Below, one piece after another: positions 32,852 to 41,603 of a stretch of DNA of 64,000 bases. Under the pieces are notes generated by a model. That model was not told where the DNA came from and did not search any database. It saw nothing but the letters and a program-made list of their open reading frames with translations. The DNA lies in NCBI GenBank assembly GCA_020636135.1, contig JACJYK010000001.1:2032501-2096500 (forward strand). The letters run 5' to 3'. The DNA is from Lewinellaceae bacterium (GTDB lineage: Bacteria; Bacteroidota; Bacteroidia; Chitinophagales; Saprospiraceae). Position numbers and translations under genes: made by a program. Each line of letters opens with the position of its first letter. Position 1 is the first letter of the stretch.

Positions 32852-34989
32852 TTATGATTGTGATTGTGAAAATCGATTTGATATTCGAAACCCAGATAGG
32901 GGGTGATACCGGGTATTTGCGGTAAATAAGCAGCATTCCGGTAGTTGAACAGATTATCTACACCAGCTTTAAAAATCCAGGCCTGCCAGTATTTCTGGAC
33001 CGATAAATATCCTACCCCATATCCGGCTACATATTCATTGGCAGCGTCGAGTACCGAATTACCGTTCAGATCGGCAAATCCAAAACGGCTGCGATAGGTA
33101 TAACGGGCTTGTGCCTGCCAGCCATTATGTGAATCAAACATCAGCTGGATCTGTGCCTGATGGGCTGAACGGTTGAATAATCCACCATAATCCTTACGGG
33201 TCAGACGTTCCGTCTTCAGGGTTTCCGGGTTACGCCGGTAGATCGTTCCCTGGTCGATGGCATCCAGCACTTGCTTGTCTTTCGCTTCCAGGAACTGGTA
33301 GGATGATTTTAACTGCCATTGTGGTGCCAGTTGTAACGTTCCACACCATTCGATACCCTGGGTGAATACGCGGTCCAGATTCAGATAGGAATAGATAAGC
33401 TGGCCATTGGTTCTTCTGGCAACCGGTAAGGTTTCGATCAGCTGATTGATGTCGTTACGGAACAATTGCAGCTGCATGCGGTTCCCTCCTTTGCCTTCAT
33501 AGTTGATAAAGAATTGACCTGAGTTAGACCGTTCAGGCTGAATATTTCCGAATTGACTGGTATTGACCAGATATTGATCGATCAGGTTTTGTGATTCCAG
33601 ATCAGCCAGGACTGTTGGTAACTCTATAGCGCCAAGCACCTGATAGCCAGCGACCGAATTTGCAAAGTTGAGGTACAATTGCCGGAAGTCTGGAACTTTA
33701 AAACCCTGACCCCAACCACCGCCGGCTGAAACGGATTTGTTCAGTTGGTATTTCAGAGATAATTTTGGACTGAAGCTGGAGGCGATGTCGACGTAATTGT
33801 CATATCGTGACGATGCCAGTAGCTGCCAGGAAGCATGATTCCATTCCAATTGAGTGAAGCCATACGGGTGAGCCCTGCGGCGGGTCACTTCATAACGGTC
33901 GGACTGGACTTCCTCCCATTCACCTCCTGCACCCAAATGCCAGGTCAGGTCACGGAAAATCAATTCTTGTTGCCACTCTGGCTTCAGAAACTGCTGGTAG
34001 AATTGGAAGTTCTCTTCAACGTTACCGGATTCCTGCCGTAACAACAAAAGATCCTGGCTGAAGGTAGAATAGCTGAACCGGTAGGTATGTTTAAGATGCT
34101 GGTTCCAGAAATGAGTCAGATTGGTTGCTGCCAGCCACTCCTTCTGATACGTATTGCCGGTGACGATATCTGCCGGAGTGGTGACTTCATAGGCATTCCA
34201 TTGAGTTTGACTTACATTGCGGACTGAGGCATTCCATTTGGTGTACGTGCCAAGCTGTGCAGAGATCTTTCCATGCAGGGTCACCTGATGATACGGTTCA
34301 ACCGTCTTGCCATACGTTTCGTTATCGAGATCGTATCCCGGAGATTTTAGATAATCGGCAAATAGGGAAGACTTGATTTTTTTCCCGCTCCATTGGAGGG
34401 AGGTCTGAATATCGGGTAGTTGAATGGGGCTTACCAGCGTGCGAACAGTCATTGATTTACCTGCTGGCTGGTCCGTAATGATGTTGATTACCCCGGCTAA
34501 GGCATTACTACCGTAGAGGCTTGAAGCGGGCCCTTTTAAAATCTCAATTTGTCGGACATTTCCGAGTACTATACGGGACAGGTCCAGGGTTCCACCACTG
34601 CGACCAGTAAGCGGCTCGCCATCGATGAGGATTTGAGTATAATCCGGATCTAACCCTTGCATCTGGACCCCGGTACCAAGCATGGAAACGGTATTGATGC
34701 CACTTTGCTGTTGCAGTATATCCTGCAGGCGCATCGCACCGGTCTGCTGAATCTCTTTTTTACCGATCACCTGGACCGGAATAGGCAGCTGGTCCTGAGT
34801 CCGGGCCATTTTAGTTGCTGAAATGATCACCTCAGGTTGATCGATGTACATGCCAATGGTATCATTCTGGCTAATCAGCGGGAAGGCGTAATTTAAACCT
34901 AAGAGAATAAAAGTTACATTCCCAAAGACCCATTTGAATTTATGTACAATTGCATCCATGTCTACAAAGGAACGGGGATCTGCAATCAC
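32848..34989 (-). CDS. TonB-dependent receptor, HmuR-like
   Basis: A 713 aa outer-membrane receptor. After a signal peptide the plug domain (about residues 50-165) has VIGKKEIQQTGAMRLQDILQQ and GPASSLYGSNALAGVINIIT. The rest is a 22-strand barrel. The barrel ends EYQIDF, followed by HNHNHK, a His/Asn-rich extension beyond the usual terminal aromatic. Start at 34989 or ATG 34959 (MDAIVHKFKWVFG) are both possible. It is co-transcribed with the HmuY-like lipoprotein, so haem is the likely ligand. Confidence 0.88.
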   Translation of the reverse strand: MIADPRSFVDMDAIVHKFKWVFGNVTFILLGLNYAFPLISQNDTIGMYIDQPEVIISATKMARTQDQLPIPVQVIGKKEIQQTGAMRLQDILQQQSGINTVSMLGTGVQMQGLDPDYTQILIDGEPLTGRSGGTLDLSRIVLGNVRQIEILKGPASSLYGSNALAGVINIITDQPAGKSMTVRTLVSPIQLPDIQTSLQWSGKKIKSSLFADYLKSPGYDLDNETYGKTVEPYHQVTLHGKISAQLGTYTKWNASVRNVSQTQWNAYEVTTPADIVTGNTYQKEWLAATNLTHFWNQHLKHTYRFSYSTFSQDLLLLRQESGNVEENFQFYQQFLKPEWQQELIFRDLTWHLGAGGEWEEVQSDRYEVTRRRAHPYGFTQLEWNHASWQLLASSRYDNYVDIASSFSPKLSLKYQLNKSVSAGGGWGQGFKVPDFRQLYLNFANSVAGYQVLGAIELPTVLADLESQNLIDQYLVNTSQFGNIQPERSNSGQFFINYEGKGGNRMQLQLFRNDINQLIETLPVARRTNGQLIYSYLNLDRVFTQGIEWCGTLQLAPQWQLKSSYQFLEAKDKQVLDAIDQGTIYRRNPETLKTERLTRKDYGGLFNRSAHQAQIQLMFDSHNGWQAQARYTYRSRFGFADLNGNSVLDAANEYVAGYGVGYLSVQKYWQAWIFKAGVDNLFNYRNAAYLPQIPGITPYLGFEYQIDFHNHNHK

Positions 34990-35111
34990 ATTTTATATAC
35001 ATATCCTTTTTTGACATAACTCTGACAATTGCCCTAAGGAGCGATTCCTGTCGAACCAACTGTCCCAATAACTGTTGAATTGAAAGAAATTAATAAATAC
35101 TTGATATCCTG

Positions 35112-35981
35112 ATGGAACCAAAGAAGATTAAGCTGATCAGCACGGCTGAGATGGTAAACATGGACGGCAATCTGATCCTTCAGGCATTACCCATTCATGA
35201 ATTGGAGCGTGGGGATCCTATCCTTTTGATTCACCACTGGAAGACTGAAATACCAGCGGAAAGCAGGGTACGTGAATTAGGGGTGGCACCTCATCCCCAT
35301 CGTGGCTTTTCACCGGTAACGTTTGTTTTTGAAGGCGCCATGGAACATCGTGACAGTCGTGGTAACCGGGGAGTTGTCGGACCTGGTGGCGCCCAGTGGA
35401 TGCATGCCGGTATGGGCATCATGCATAGTGAGCGACCGCCTAAAGAACTGGCAGGGGCTGGTGGAATGCTGGAGTTGATTCAGTTTTGGGTTAATGTGCC
35501 CAGCCAGTCGAAAATGATCCAACCCAGTTATCAGAATATCCCCAGGGAAGAGATCCCGGTAATCTCTTCTGAGCAGGGGTTGTTAGAAATCAGATTGGTC
35601 GCCGGGACCATTTCTGACACCCGGGGTCCGGCACAGGTCTTATCACCCGTGACAGCTATGCAGATCTATGCCCGGGGAAAGGACCAGATCAATTTTGAGG
35701 TCGGTGAAGGCCAACAGATGTTTTTTTATGCATTGGACGGACTGTTTAAACTAAATGGCAAGGTGATCGGTCCCACTCAGGTGGCTTTGTTACCGCCGGA
35801 AGGAACCAGTATTGGACTGGAAGCTCTTGAAGCAGGTCGTGCCGTTTTGGTCGGTGGCAAACCCATCGAAGAGCCGGTGTTACAATATGGCCCCTATGTC
35901 GTTACCAACCAGACCGAAGTATTGCAGGCGATGCGAGACTATCAGTTGGGGAAAATGGGTATATTGATCGAAGACTTTTAA
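35112..35981 (+). CDS. Pirin family protein
   Basis: A 289 aa double-cupin protein. The pirin signature HPHRGFSPVTFVFEGAMEHRD and the metal ligands H61, H63, H105 and E107 (in MHSERPP) are in place. Pirins bind Fe and some act as quercetinases; cellular roles vary. It is followed after 11 bp by a protein with two Fe-S domains, so they are probably one transcript. Confidence 0.9.
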   Translation: MEPKKIKLISTAEMVNMDGNLILQALPIHELERGDPILLIHHWKTEIPAESRVRELGVAPHPHRGFSPVTFVFEGAMEHRDSRGNRGVVGPGGAQWMHAGMGIMHSERPPKELAGAGGMLELIQFWVNVPSQSKMIQPSYQNIPREEIPVISSEQGLLEIRLVAGTISDTRGPAQVLSPVTAMQIYARGKDQINFEVGEGQQMFFYALDGLFKLNGKVIGPTQVALLPPEGTSIGLEALEAGRAVLVGGKPIEEPVLQYGPYVVTNQTEVLQAMRDYQLGKMGILIEDF

Positions 35982-35992
35982 TTACCTGGACT

Positions 35993-36439
35993 ATGAGCTC
36001 AGATAAAGAGATACAAAAAGAGTACACCAACGGCGATATAACAGTTGTATGGAAACCGGAGACGTGCATTCATTCTACCATTTGCTGGCATGGACTGATT
36101 GAGGTCTTTGATCCGCGTAATAAACCCTGGGTTGACATGAAGGGTGCGCCGACGGAGGATATCATCCAGCAGGTGGACAAGTGCCCTTCCGGAGCTCTCA
36201 GTTACCACTATAACGATCCTTCAAGACGGAACCTGACCGAGCCTTCTGAGAAATTACCCAACGTCCAGATTGAGGTCGTGGAGAATGGTCCGCTGCGCAT
36301 TACCGGTGATATTTCGGTCCATTTTGTCGATGGAACTCTGCAGCAGAAGACGCCGAGAGCCAGCTTCTGTCGCTGCGGTGCATCTTCCAACAAACCATTT
36401 TGCGATGGAAGTCACAGGAAGATAGGTTTTAGGGGTTAA
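35993..36439 (+). CDS. Fe-S protein with Fer4_19 and CDGSH domains
   Basis: A 148 aa protein with two Fe-S domains. N-terminal Fer4_19-type half: C25, C31 and C64 in PETCIHSTICWHG and DKCPSGALSYHY. C-terminal CDGSH domain: C126-x-C128, C137-D-G-S-H141 in FCRCGASSNKPFCDGSH, the 3Cys-1His 2Fe-2S site of mitoNEET. Such fusions are known but uncharacterised. It has no signal peptide. It follows pirin by 11 bp and may be a redox partner of it (inference). Confidence 0.88.
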   Translation: MSSDKEIQKEYTNGDITVVWKPETCIHSTICWHGLIEVFDPRNKPWVDMKGAPTEDIIQQVDKCPSGALSYHYNDPSRRNLTEPSEKLPNVQIEVVENGPLRITGDISVHFVDGTLQQKTPRASFCRCGASSNKPFCDGSHRKIGFRG

Positions 36440-36663
36440 AAAAATCTAATACATATTTGCCCACATTATGAGCAGGTTAATCCTATATGCTATAATTTAG
36501 TGAAATGAATGGGTCAAAAAGGATACCTGTACATTTTTTAAATTGATCGATCATGGCATGGATTTTGATCCTGGCAAAGGGATTTGTGTTCAAGTTTCGA
36601 CAATTTTTTGAGGTACACAATCAAACCGACCTATCGTAAAATCAAGCACTAGGAATATTGGTT
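36440..36663. other. Intergenic region before the di-haem peroxidase gene
   Basis: 224 bases without a gene. AT-rich and free of tRNA-like folding or a T-tailed hairpin. I see nothing recognisable. Confidence 0.4.
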
Positions 36664-38010
36664 ATGAGGCCTCGTTTACTTTTTTTTATAATCGTTACTA
36701 TCCTCAGTTTCACACAATGCAAAAAAGATAGCATTTCCACCAGTAACGAGCTGGATGACGCTTTAACCAGTCTGATCAGGAATGCCTCACCCAATGGTTC
36801 ACTTAGCTATTTTGTGCTTCCTTCCAATACCGATTATGCTACCATACCTCAGGATCCAAGGAATGGATTATCTGAATCTAAAGTTCTTCTGGGAGAATTT
36901 TTATTTCATGAGACCCATCTAGCCGAAGGTGCCAAGTACGCTTCAGGCATTCATACCTATTCATGCGCTACCTGCCACCATTCTGCAGCCGGATTTCAAT
37001 CTGGTATGCGACAGGCCATATCCGATGGGGGTATGGGCTTTGGATTTCGTGGCGAAAGCCGTGTGCCAAATCCGGACTATCCGTTTGATTCACTGGATGT
37101 TCAACCGATCCGGACCCCTTCAGCGATGAATGGTGCTTATCAGGAGGTCACCCTCTGGAACGGTCAGTTTGGCGGCACCGGAATGAATGTTGGTACTGAA
37201 GCATCGTGGACAGCAAAAACGCCCAAAGAAGCTAATTTACTGGGTTATGAAGGATTGGAAACGCAGGCCATAGCAGGCCTTAACGTACACCGGATGGTGG
37301 TTGACCGGTCCTGGATCGAATCCATGCCCGTCTATAAGGATCTGTTTGATAAAGCATTTCCAGAAATGGTGGAAAACGAGCGTTATCACCGCATTACAGC
37401 AGGATTGGCTATTGCTGCATACGAGAGAACACTGTTGTCCAATCAAGCCCCGTTTCAAAAGTGGTTGCAAGGTGATGACTCAGCGCTCACCACCGAAGAA
37501 AAGGAAGGTGCTGTGTTGTTTTTCGGTAAAGCGAATTGTGTGTCCTGCCATACCGGACCAGCATTGAACAGTATGGCATTCTACGCCCTTGGAATTGATG
37601 ACCTTGCAGGCAGTGGCGTTTATGGTAATTTTGAAGAAGATAAAACCAACTTCGGAAGGGGAGGATTTACAGGAAAAGAAGAGGACATGTTCAAATTTAA
37701 AGTACCTCAGCTTTACAACCTGGCAGATGTTAAATTTTTTGGTCACGGCGGCACCTTTAAAAGCCTTGAAGAGATTATTCAGTATAAGAACGCAGCCCAG
37801 CCGACCAATCACAACGTTCCGGCTAATCAGTTGGCAAAAGATTTTCAACCTTTAGGTTTAACGCCCAAAGAGGTGCAGGCTATCGCGACTTTTATTCGTG
37901 ATGGTCTCTATGACAGTAACCTGAAACGGTATGTTCCTCAAACACTACCTTCAGGTTACTGTTTTCCTAACAACGACCTCCAATCAAAAGCGGATATGGG
38001 CTGTAATTGA
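36664..38010 (+). CDS. Di-haem cytochrome c peroxidase family lipoprotein
   Basis: A 448 aa exported protein with lipobox ending FTQC (C19). Two haem-binding sites are seen: C101-A-T-C-H105 and C292-V-S-C-H296. RTPSAMNGAYQEVTLWNGQF and PQLYNLADVKFFGHGG fit the MauG / cytochrome c peroxidase family (PF03150). It would reduce H2O2 or oxidise a partner in the periplasm. An alternative TTG start at 36658 adds two residues; ATG 36664 is preferred. It converges on the STAND gene, 7 bp apart. Confidence 0.9.
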   Translation: MRPRLLFFIIVTILSFTQCKKDSISTSNELDDALTSLIRNASPNGSLSYFVLPSNTDYATIPQDPRNGLSESKVLLGEFLFHETHLAEGAKYASGIHTYSCATCHHSAAGFQSGMRQAISDGGMGFGFRGESRVPNPDYPFDSLDVQPIRTPSAMNGAYQEVTLWNGQFGGTGMNVGTEASWTAKTPKEANLLGYEGLETQAIAGLNVHRMVVDRSWIESMPVYKDLFDKAFPEMVENERYHRITAGLAIAAYERTLLSNQAPFQKWLQGDDSALTTEEKEGAVLFFGKANCVSCHTGPALNSMAFYALGIDDLAGSGVYGNFEEDKTNFGRGGFTGKEEDMFKFKVPQLYNLADVKFFGHGGTFKSLEEIIQYKNAAQPTNHNVPANQLAKDFQPLGLTPKEVQAIATFIRDGLYDSNLKRYVPQTLPSGYCFPNNDLQSKADMGCN

Positions 38011-38017
38011 TCTCGTT

Positions 38018-40690
38018 TTATTTGGCCTGAACTTGCATCGCCAGTTGAAACAATTGATCAATCCCTGAGGCATATACAGGGTAATCGTTCTTATCATTAA
38101 GTTGGTCAGCTATCAGTTCTTCAATTTTGCGTATGGTCATTTCGATCACCTTCCACGGCTTGTAATCAGTGGCAATAAATTCTTTATAGGCTTCCTTGTA
38201 GAGTGCTATTCCCTTTTCCGGTTCTCCAATCAGGGTTTGAATGATACCCAGGCCCATGGCCGGCACCAGTATCATGACCACATCACCTGAATTACGGCCA
38301 TTTTCGATGGCCTCCCGGAAGTAACTGATGGCTTTTGAGTAATTGTTCATCCACATATGACAGAATGCGGCGCCCACCAATGCCCATCCGTTAGTTGCCT
38401 TAAAACTGGACTGGACATAGCGGACTAAACTTTCTTCATAAAAAGGCAAAGCCTTTTGCGGATCACCCAGCGCCAGCAAAGTTGCTGCTTTTACCACATA
38501 GGTTACGGAAAGATACATTTCATATCCTTGCCTGCACAGTGCTTCAGCTTCATCCAACAATTGAAATGCCTCTGCAAGTCTGTTTTGTGCAAGACGGAAC
38601 TCTGCTAAAAATGTTTTGGAGAGAATCTGGCTGAACCGCTCATTGCTTGCTTTACCCAGGTCAATAGCCTGCAGGAACCACCGCTCCGTGTCAGGATGGT
38701 TGATACTTAATCCGGACATCCCCATGTAAGCATATCCAATGGCTTGTCCCCGCTTGTCCTGTAATGAGGTAAAAGCGTTTACACTGATTTGGAGTTCTTT
38801 GACGGCCTGGTCAAAACGGCCAGAAAGGTATCGAATCAATCCTTTTATCTGTATAGCACGTCCAAACAGGGCCTGGTCTTCACCGGATAAATCATCGATG
38901 GGGTAGTTGATCCGGATATTTGCCCGGTCCATCCATTCTACCGCTTCGCTGATTTTACCTACCGAGAGCCAATACATGGACAGTGCTCCCGGAAATTTCC
39001 AGGCAGTGCGCCAGTCTTCGAACCGGATAGCCAGGTTAAATGCAGCCCGGATGTTTTCAAATTCTTCGTTGATAATCTGTACATAGGAGAAATCACTAAG
39101 TCCCCGCAGGAGCGGATCGTATTTTTGGGTTAGATCAGCATAATACTGGTAGTAATTTTTCAATTTGTCCTGCTGTTCTCCTGCTTTATTAAAGCCTTCG
39201 GTTGCATATTCCCGGATGGTCATCAGCCAGTCGTATCGAAGCTGATAAGGTGAAAACTTACGGTATATGAGTCCCAGATCAATCATCCGGTCCATGATGT
39301 CCATTGGCATGATTTCGCCAAAAAATCGGGTTTGTAGCTGGGCAACTGCCTCGAGCGTCCATCCGCCATGGTAGATGGCCAGCGAATAGAAAAATTGCCG
39401 CTCATTTTCGGATAGTAGCTGAACACTCCAGTCTATGGTATTTCGAAGGGTCTTTTGCCGGGTGGGAAGGTTTACCGGGCCTTGTGCCGCCAGGTCAAGG
39501 GATGAATGAATCATCCTGATCATCATCGAAGGATTCACATACCGGGTTCTAAGTGCTGCCAGCTCAATAGCCAGGGGCAAACCATCCAACTGATTACAGA
39601 TTTTCTGGATGGCCAGCATATCCTCCTTTCCAAATGCCATACGGGGGTTTACTTCCCTGACCCGTTGGATAAAAAGTTGAACAGCCGGGTTATCTTCCAG
39701 CTTTTCAGGTTGAATATCTGCAGGTGTCGGCAAAGGCTCCAGGGGGTAGATTTGTTCATATCGAAGGTGTAAGGGCGTACGGCTGGTAATCAGCAAATGT
39801 ACCCGTGGACAACGCTGAATGAGATCGCCGATGAAATGCGAACTTTCCGTGATTTGTTCCATGTTATCCAGTACCAGCAGCATTTCTTTATCACTTAGCC
39901 AGGACATCAGTGTCTCACTGACGGCTTGCTTGCCACTATCCATGATGGGTAAGCTGCGGCTTATGGCTGCCGGGACGAGACCTGGCTCCGAAATGGCTTC
40001 GAGGCCTACAAAGACCACACCATTGGAGAAGTTGGTTTTTAACTGGCGGGCCGTCTCTATGGCGAGCCTGGTTTTGCCGGTCCCCCCAGCGCCACAGATG
40101 GTTATCAGCCGGCATTGAGCGGATGTAAACATTTCCCGTAACTGCTCAATATCCTTCTGCCTTCCAATGAGGGCATCGGCCATGGTCGGCACATCAAATT
40201 TATAGTAGGACGGAGGCTGATCGTCCTGATTATTTGACTGAAAATGCTCTGACAACATGATTGCCAGGTCATTTTCTACGAGGTCGAGTAATTCTTCCTG
40301 ACTGGTGAAAGGTCGGTAGCACAGGGCATTGCTCGACTGAATTTCCTCCAGCAGATGATTCAGGCGCAGCTCTCTTTCTGAGGCCTGCTTTACGTAGATA
40401 AGTTTGGGTTTGTCCAGAGCGATTCGATATTCATCTTCAAGCCCGGAGATGTTCATATCAGGAGCTACCCAGCCGTATTTCTGCCAATAAACACCTACAA
40501 AAACGTCACTTTGGTTGAGGTAATCACGGTAAAGGTCCTGCGGAGGATGATGCCGGGCACTTAATTCAAACAATACCGGGATCAGGCGTAGCTTTTCAAT
40601 GGCTTGTTTTACGGCTTGTCGTTCGACAGCCAGCTCATGCAGCGTAGAGCTTACGAAAACCCGAACCCTCTGATCAGGAGTGCGAATCAT
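38018..40690 (-). CDS. DUF4062-NB-ARC-TPR protein (STAND ATPase)
   Basis: An 890 aa multidomain protein. Residues about 8-105 are DUF4062 (VRVFVSSTLHELAVERQAV, DVFVGVYWQKYGWV). Residues about 170-450 are an NB-ARC/STAND ATPase: Walker A GAGGTGKT (200-207), Walker B LLVLDN (271-276), ITSRTPLHL sensor, and the GLPLA motif in LDGLPLAIELAAL. The remainder (about 490-860) is helical TPR-like repeats. This effector-like domain + NTPase + sensor repeat layout is that of NLR-like proteins, some of which defend against phage. It is a single gene without a partner. Confidence 0.85.
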   Translation of the reverse strand: MIRTPDQRVRVFVSSTLHELAVERQAVKQAIEKLRLIPVLFELSARHHPPQDLYRDYLNQSDVFVGVYWQKYGWVAPDMNISGLEDEYRIALDKPKLIYVKQASERELRLNHLLEEIQSSNALCYRPFTSQEELLDLVENDLAIMLSEHFQSNNQDDQPPSYYKFDVPTMADALIGRQKDIEQLREMFTSAQCRLITICGAGGTGKTRLAIETARQLKTNFSNGVVFVGLEAISEPGLVPAAISRSLPIMDSGKQAVSETLMSWLSDKEMLLVLDNMEQITESSHFIGDLIQRCPRVHLLITSRTPLHLRYEQIYPLEPLPTPADIQPEKLEDNPAVQLFIQRVREVNPRMAFGKEDMLAIQKICNQLDGLPLAIELAALRTRYVNPSMMIRMIHSSLDLAAQGPVNLPTRQKTLRNTIDWSVQLLSENERQFFYSLAIYHGGWTLEAVAQLQTRFFGEIMPMDIMDRMIDLGLIYRKFSPYQLRYDWLMTIREYATEGFNKAGEQQDKLKNYYQYYADLTQKYDPLLRGLSDFSYVQIINEEFENIRAAFNLAIRFEDWRTAWKFPGALSMYWLSVGKISEAVEWMDRANIRINYPIDDLSGEDQALFGRAIQIKGLIRYLSGRFDQAVKELQISVNAFTSLQDKRGQAIGYAYMGMSGLSINHPDTERWFLQAIDLGKASNERFSQILSKTFLAEFRLAQNRLAEAFQLLDEAEALCRQGYEMYLSVTYVVKAATLLALGDPQKALPFYEESLVRYVQSSFKATNGWALVGAAFCHMWMNNYSKAISYFREAIENGRNSGDVVMILVPAMGLGIIQTLIGEPEKGIALYKEAYKEFIATDYKPWKVIEMTIRKIEELIADQLNDKNDYPVYASGIDQLFQLAMQVQAK

Positions 40691-40782
40691 GCCAGATCAT
40701 GGAGTTTTAGCACTCCACAACGAAAATTAGAAAGAAAATTGATTTGTTGAACGCTTAACTACGATAAGTTCACTTAAGGGAA

Positions 40783-41559
40783 TCAATCCTGGATATTCCT
40801 AATCCAGATGTTCCGGAATGCCATGAAGTTCCCGTGGTCCTGCAATTGTAAGGGTAAATTTCCATGCGCTGAGTATTCCGGATCACCGATGTACAACGTG
40901 TTGCCTTTGATCTCAAAATGATTTTCAACCAGAACGCCATTTTGTACAACTGTTACATAGGCAGGTTTGGTGAGTTTACCCATGGCGTCAAACTGCGGAG
41001 CATTGTAATAGATATCATAAGATTGCCAGTCACCGGGAGGCAGGCAGGCATTTACCTGGGGTATGGCTTGCTTGTAAATGGAAGCCGCCTGACCATTACT
41101 ATAGGTGCGGTTGCGGTAGTTATCCAGAACCTGAACTTCATACCTGGACTGGAGAAATACCCCACTGTTACCGCGTTCCTGACTGTGTTTGCCGGCTGTA
41201 TCAATCGGAGTCTTCCACTCGAGATGCAGCTGACAACTGCCAAATGAAGCTTTGGTCTGAATAGGGCCAGATCCTGGTTTGACCATGACATAGCCCTCCA
41301 TTACCATCCAGGGTGCCGGGCTCTTGTCCCTGACACTTTCCCAGGCATCAAGATTTTTACCATCAAAAAGAACGATCGCATCGGAAGGCGGCTGATTGCC
41401 CACTCCTGGTGTTACCACCGGAGGTACTGGCTCCCACACCTCCGTTTCTTCCGGTTTACGCTGTTGACCAAATACATCCGCATAGGCCAAGTTAAAGATC
41501 AGCAACGTGAAAATTAATTTTACGGTTATGGTTACGTTTTGTGCTTTAATCGCTCTCAT
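40783..41559 (-). CDS. DUF1080 (3-keto-disaccharide hydrolase domain) secreted protein
   Basis: A 258 aa protein with an N-terminal hydrophobic signal (cleavage near YADVFGQQ, about residue 31) and one DUF1080 domain. The typical start is VLFDGKNLDAWESVRD, followed by LHLEWKTP and NSGVFLQSRYEVQVLDN. The fold is a concanavalin-like beta-sandwich; members act on modified sugars or bind glycans. Its start is 44 bp from the divergent PhoD gene. Confidence 0.88.
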   Translation of the reverse strand: MRAIKAQNVTITVKLIFTLLIFNLAYADVFGQQRKPEETEVWEPVPPVVTPGVGNQPPSDAIVLFDGKNLDAWESVRDKSPAPWMVMEGYVMVKPGSGPIQTKASFGSCQLHLEWKTPIDTAGKHSQERGNSGVFLQSRYEVQVLDNYRNRTYSNGQAASIYKQAIPQVNACLPPGDWQSYDIYYNAPQFDAMGKLTKPAYVTVVQNGVLVENHFEIKGNTLYIGDPEYSAHGNLPLQLQDHGNFMAFRNIWIRNIQD

Positions 41560-41603
41560 CCTTCAATTTTAAGCCTTTAATTTAGCGAACCAACAACAAT
41601 ATT

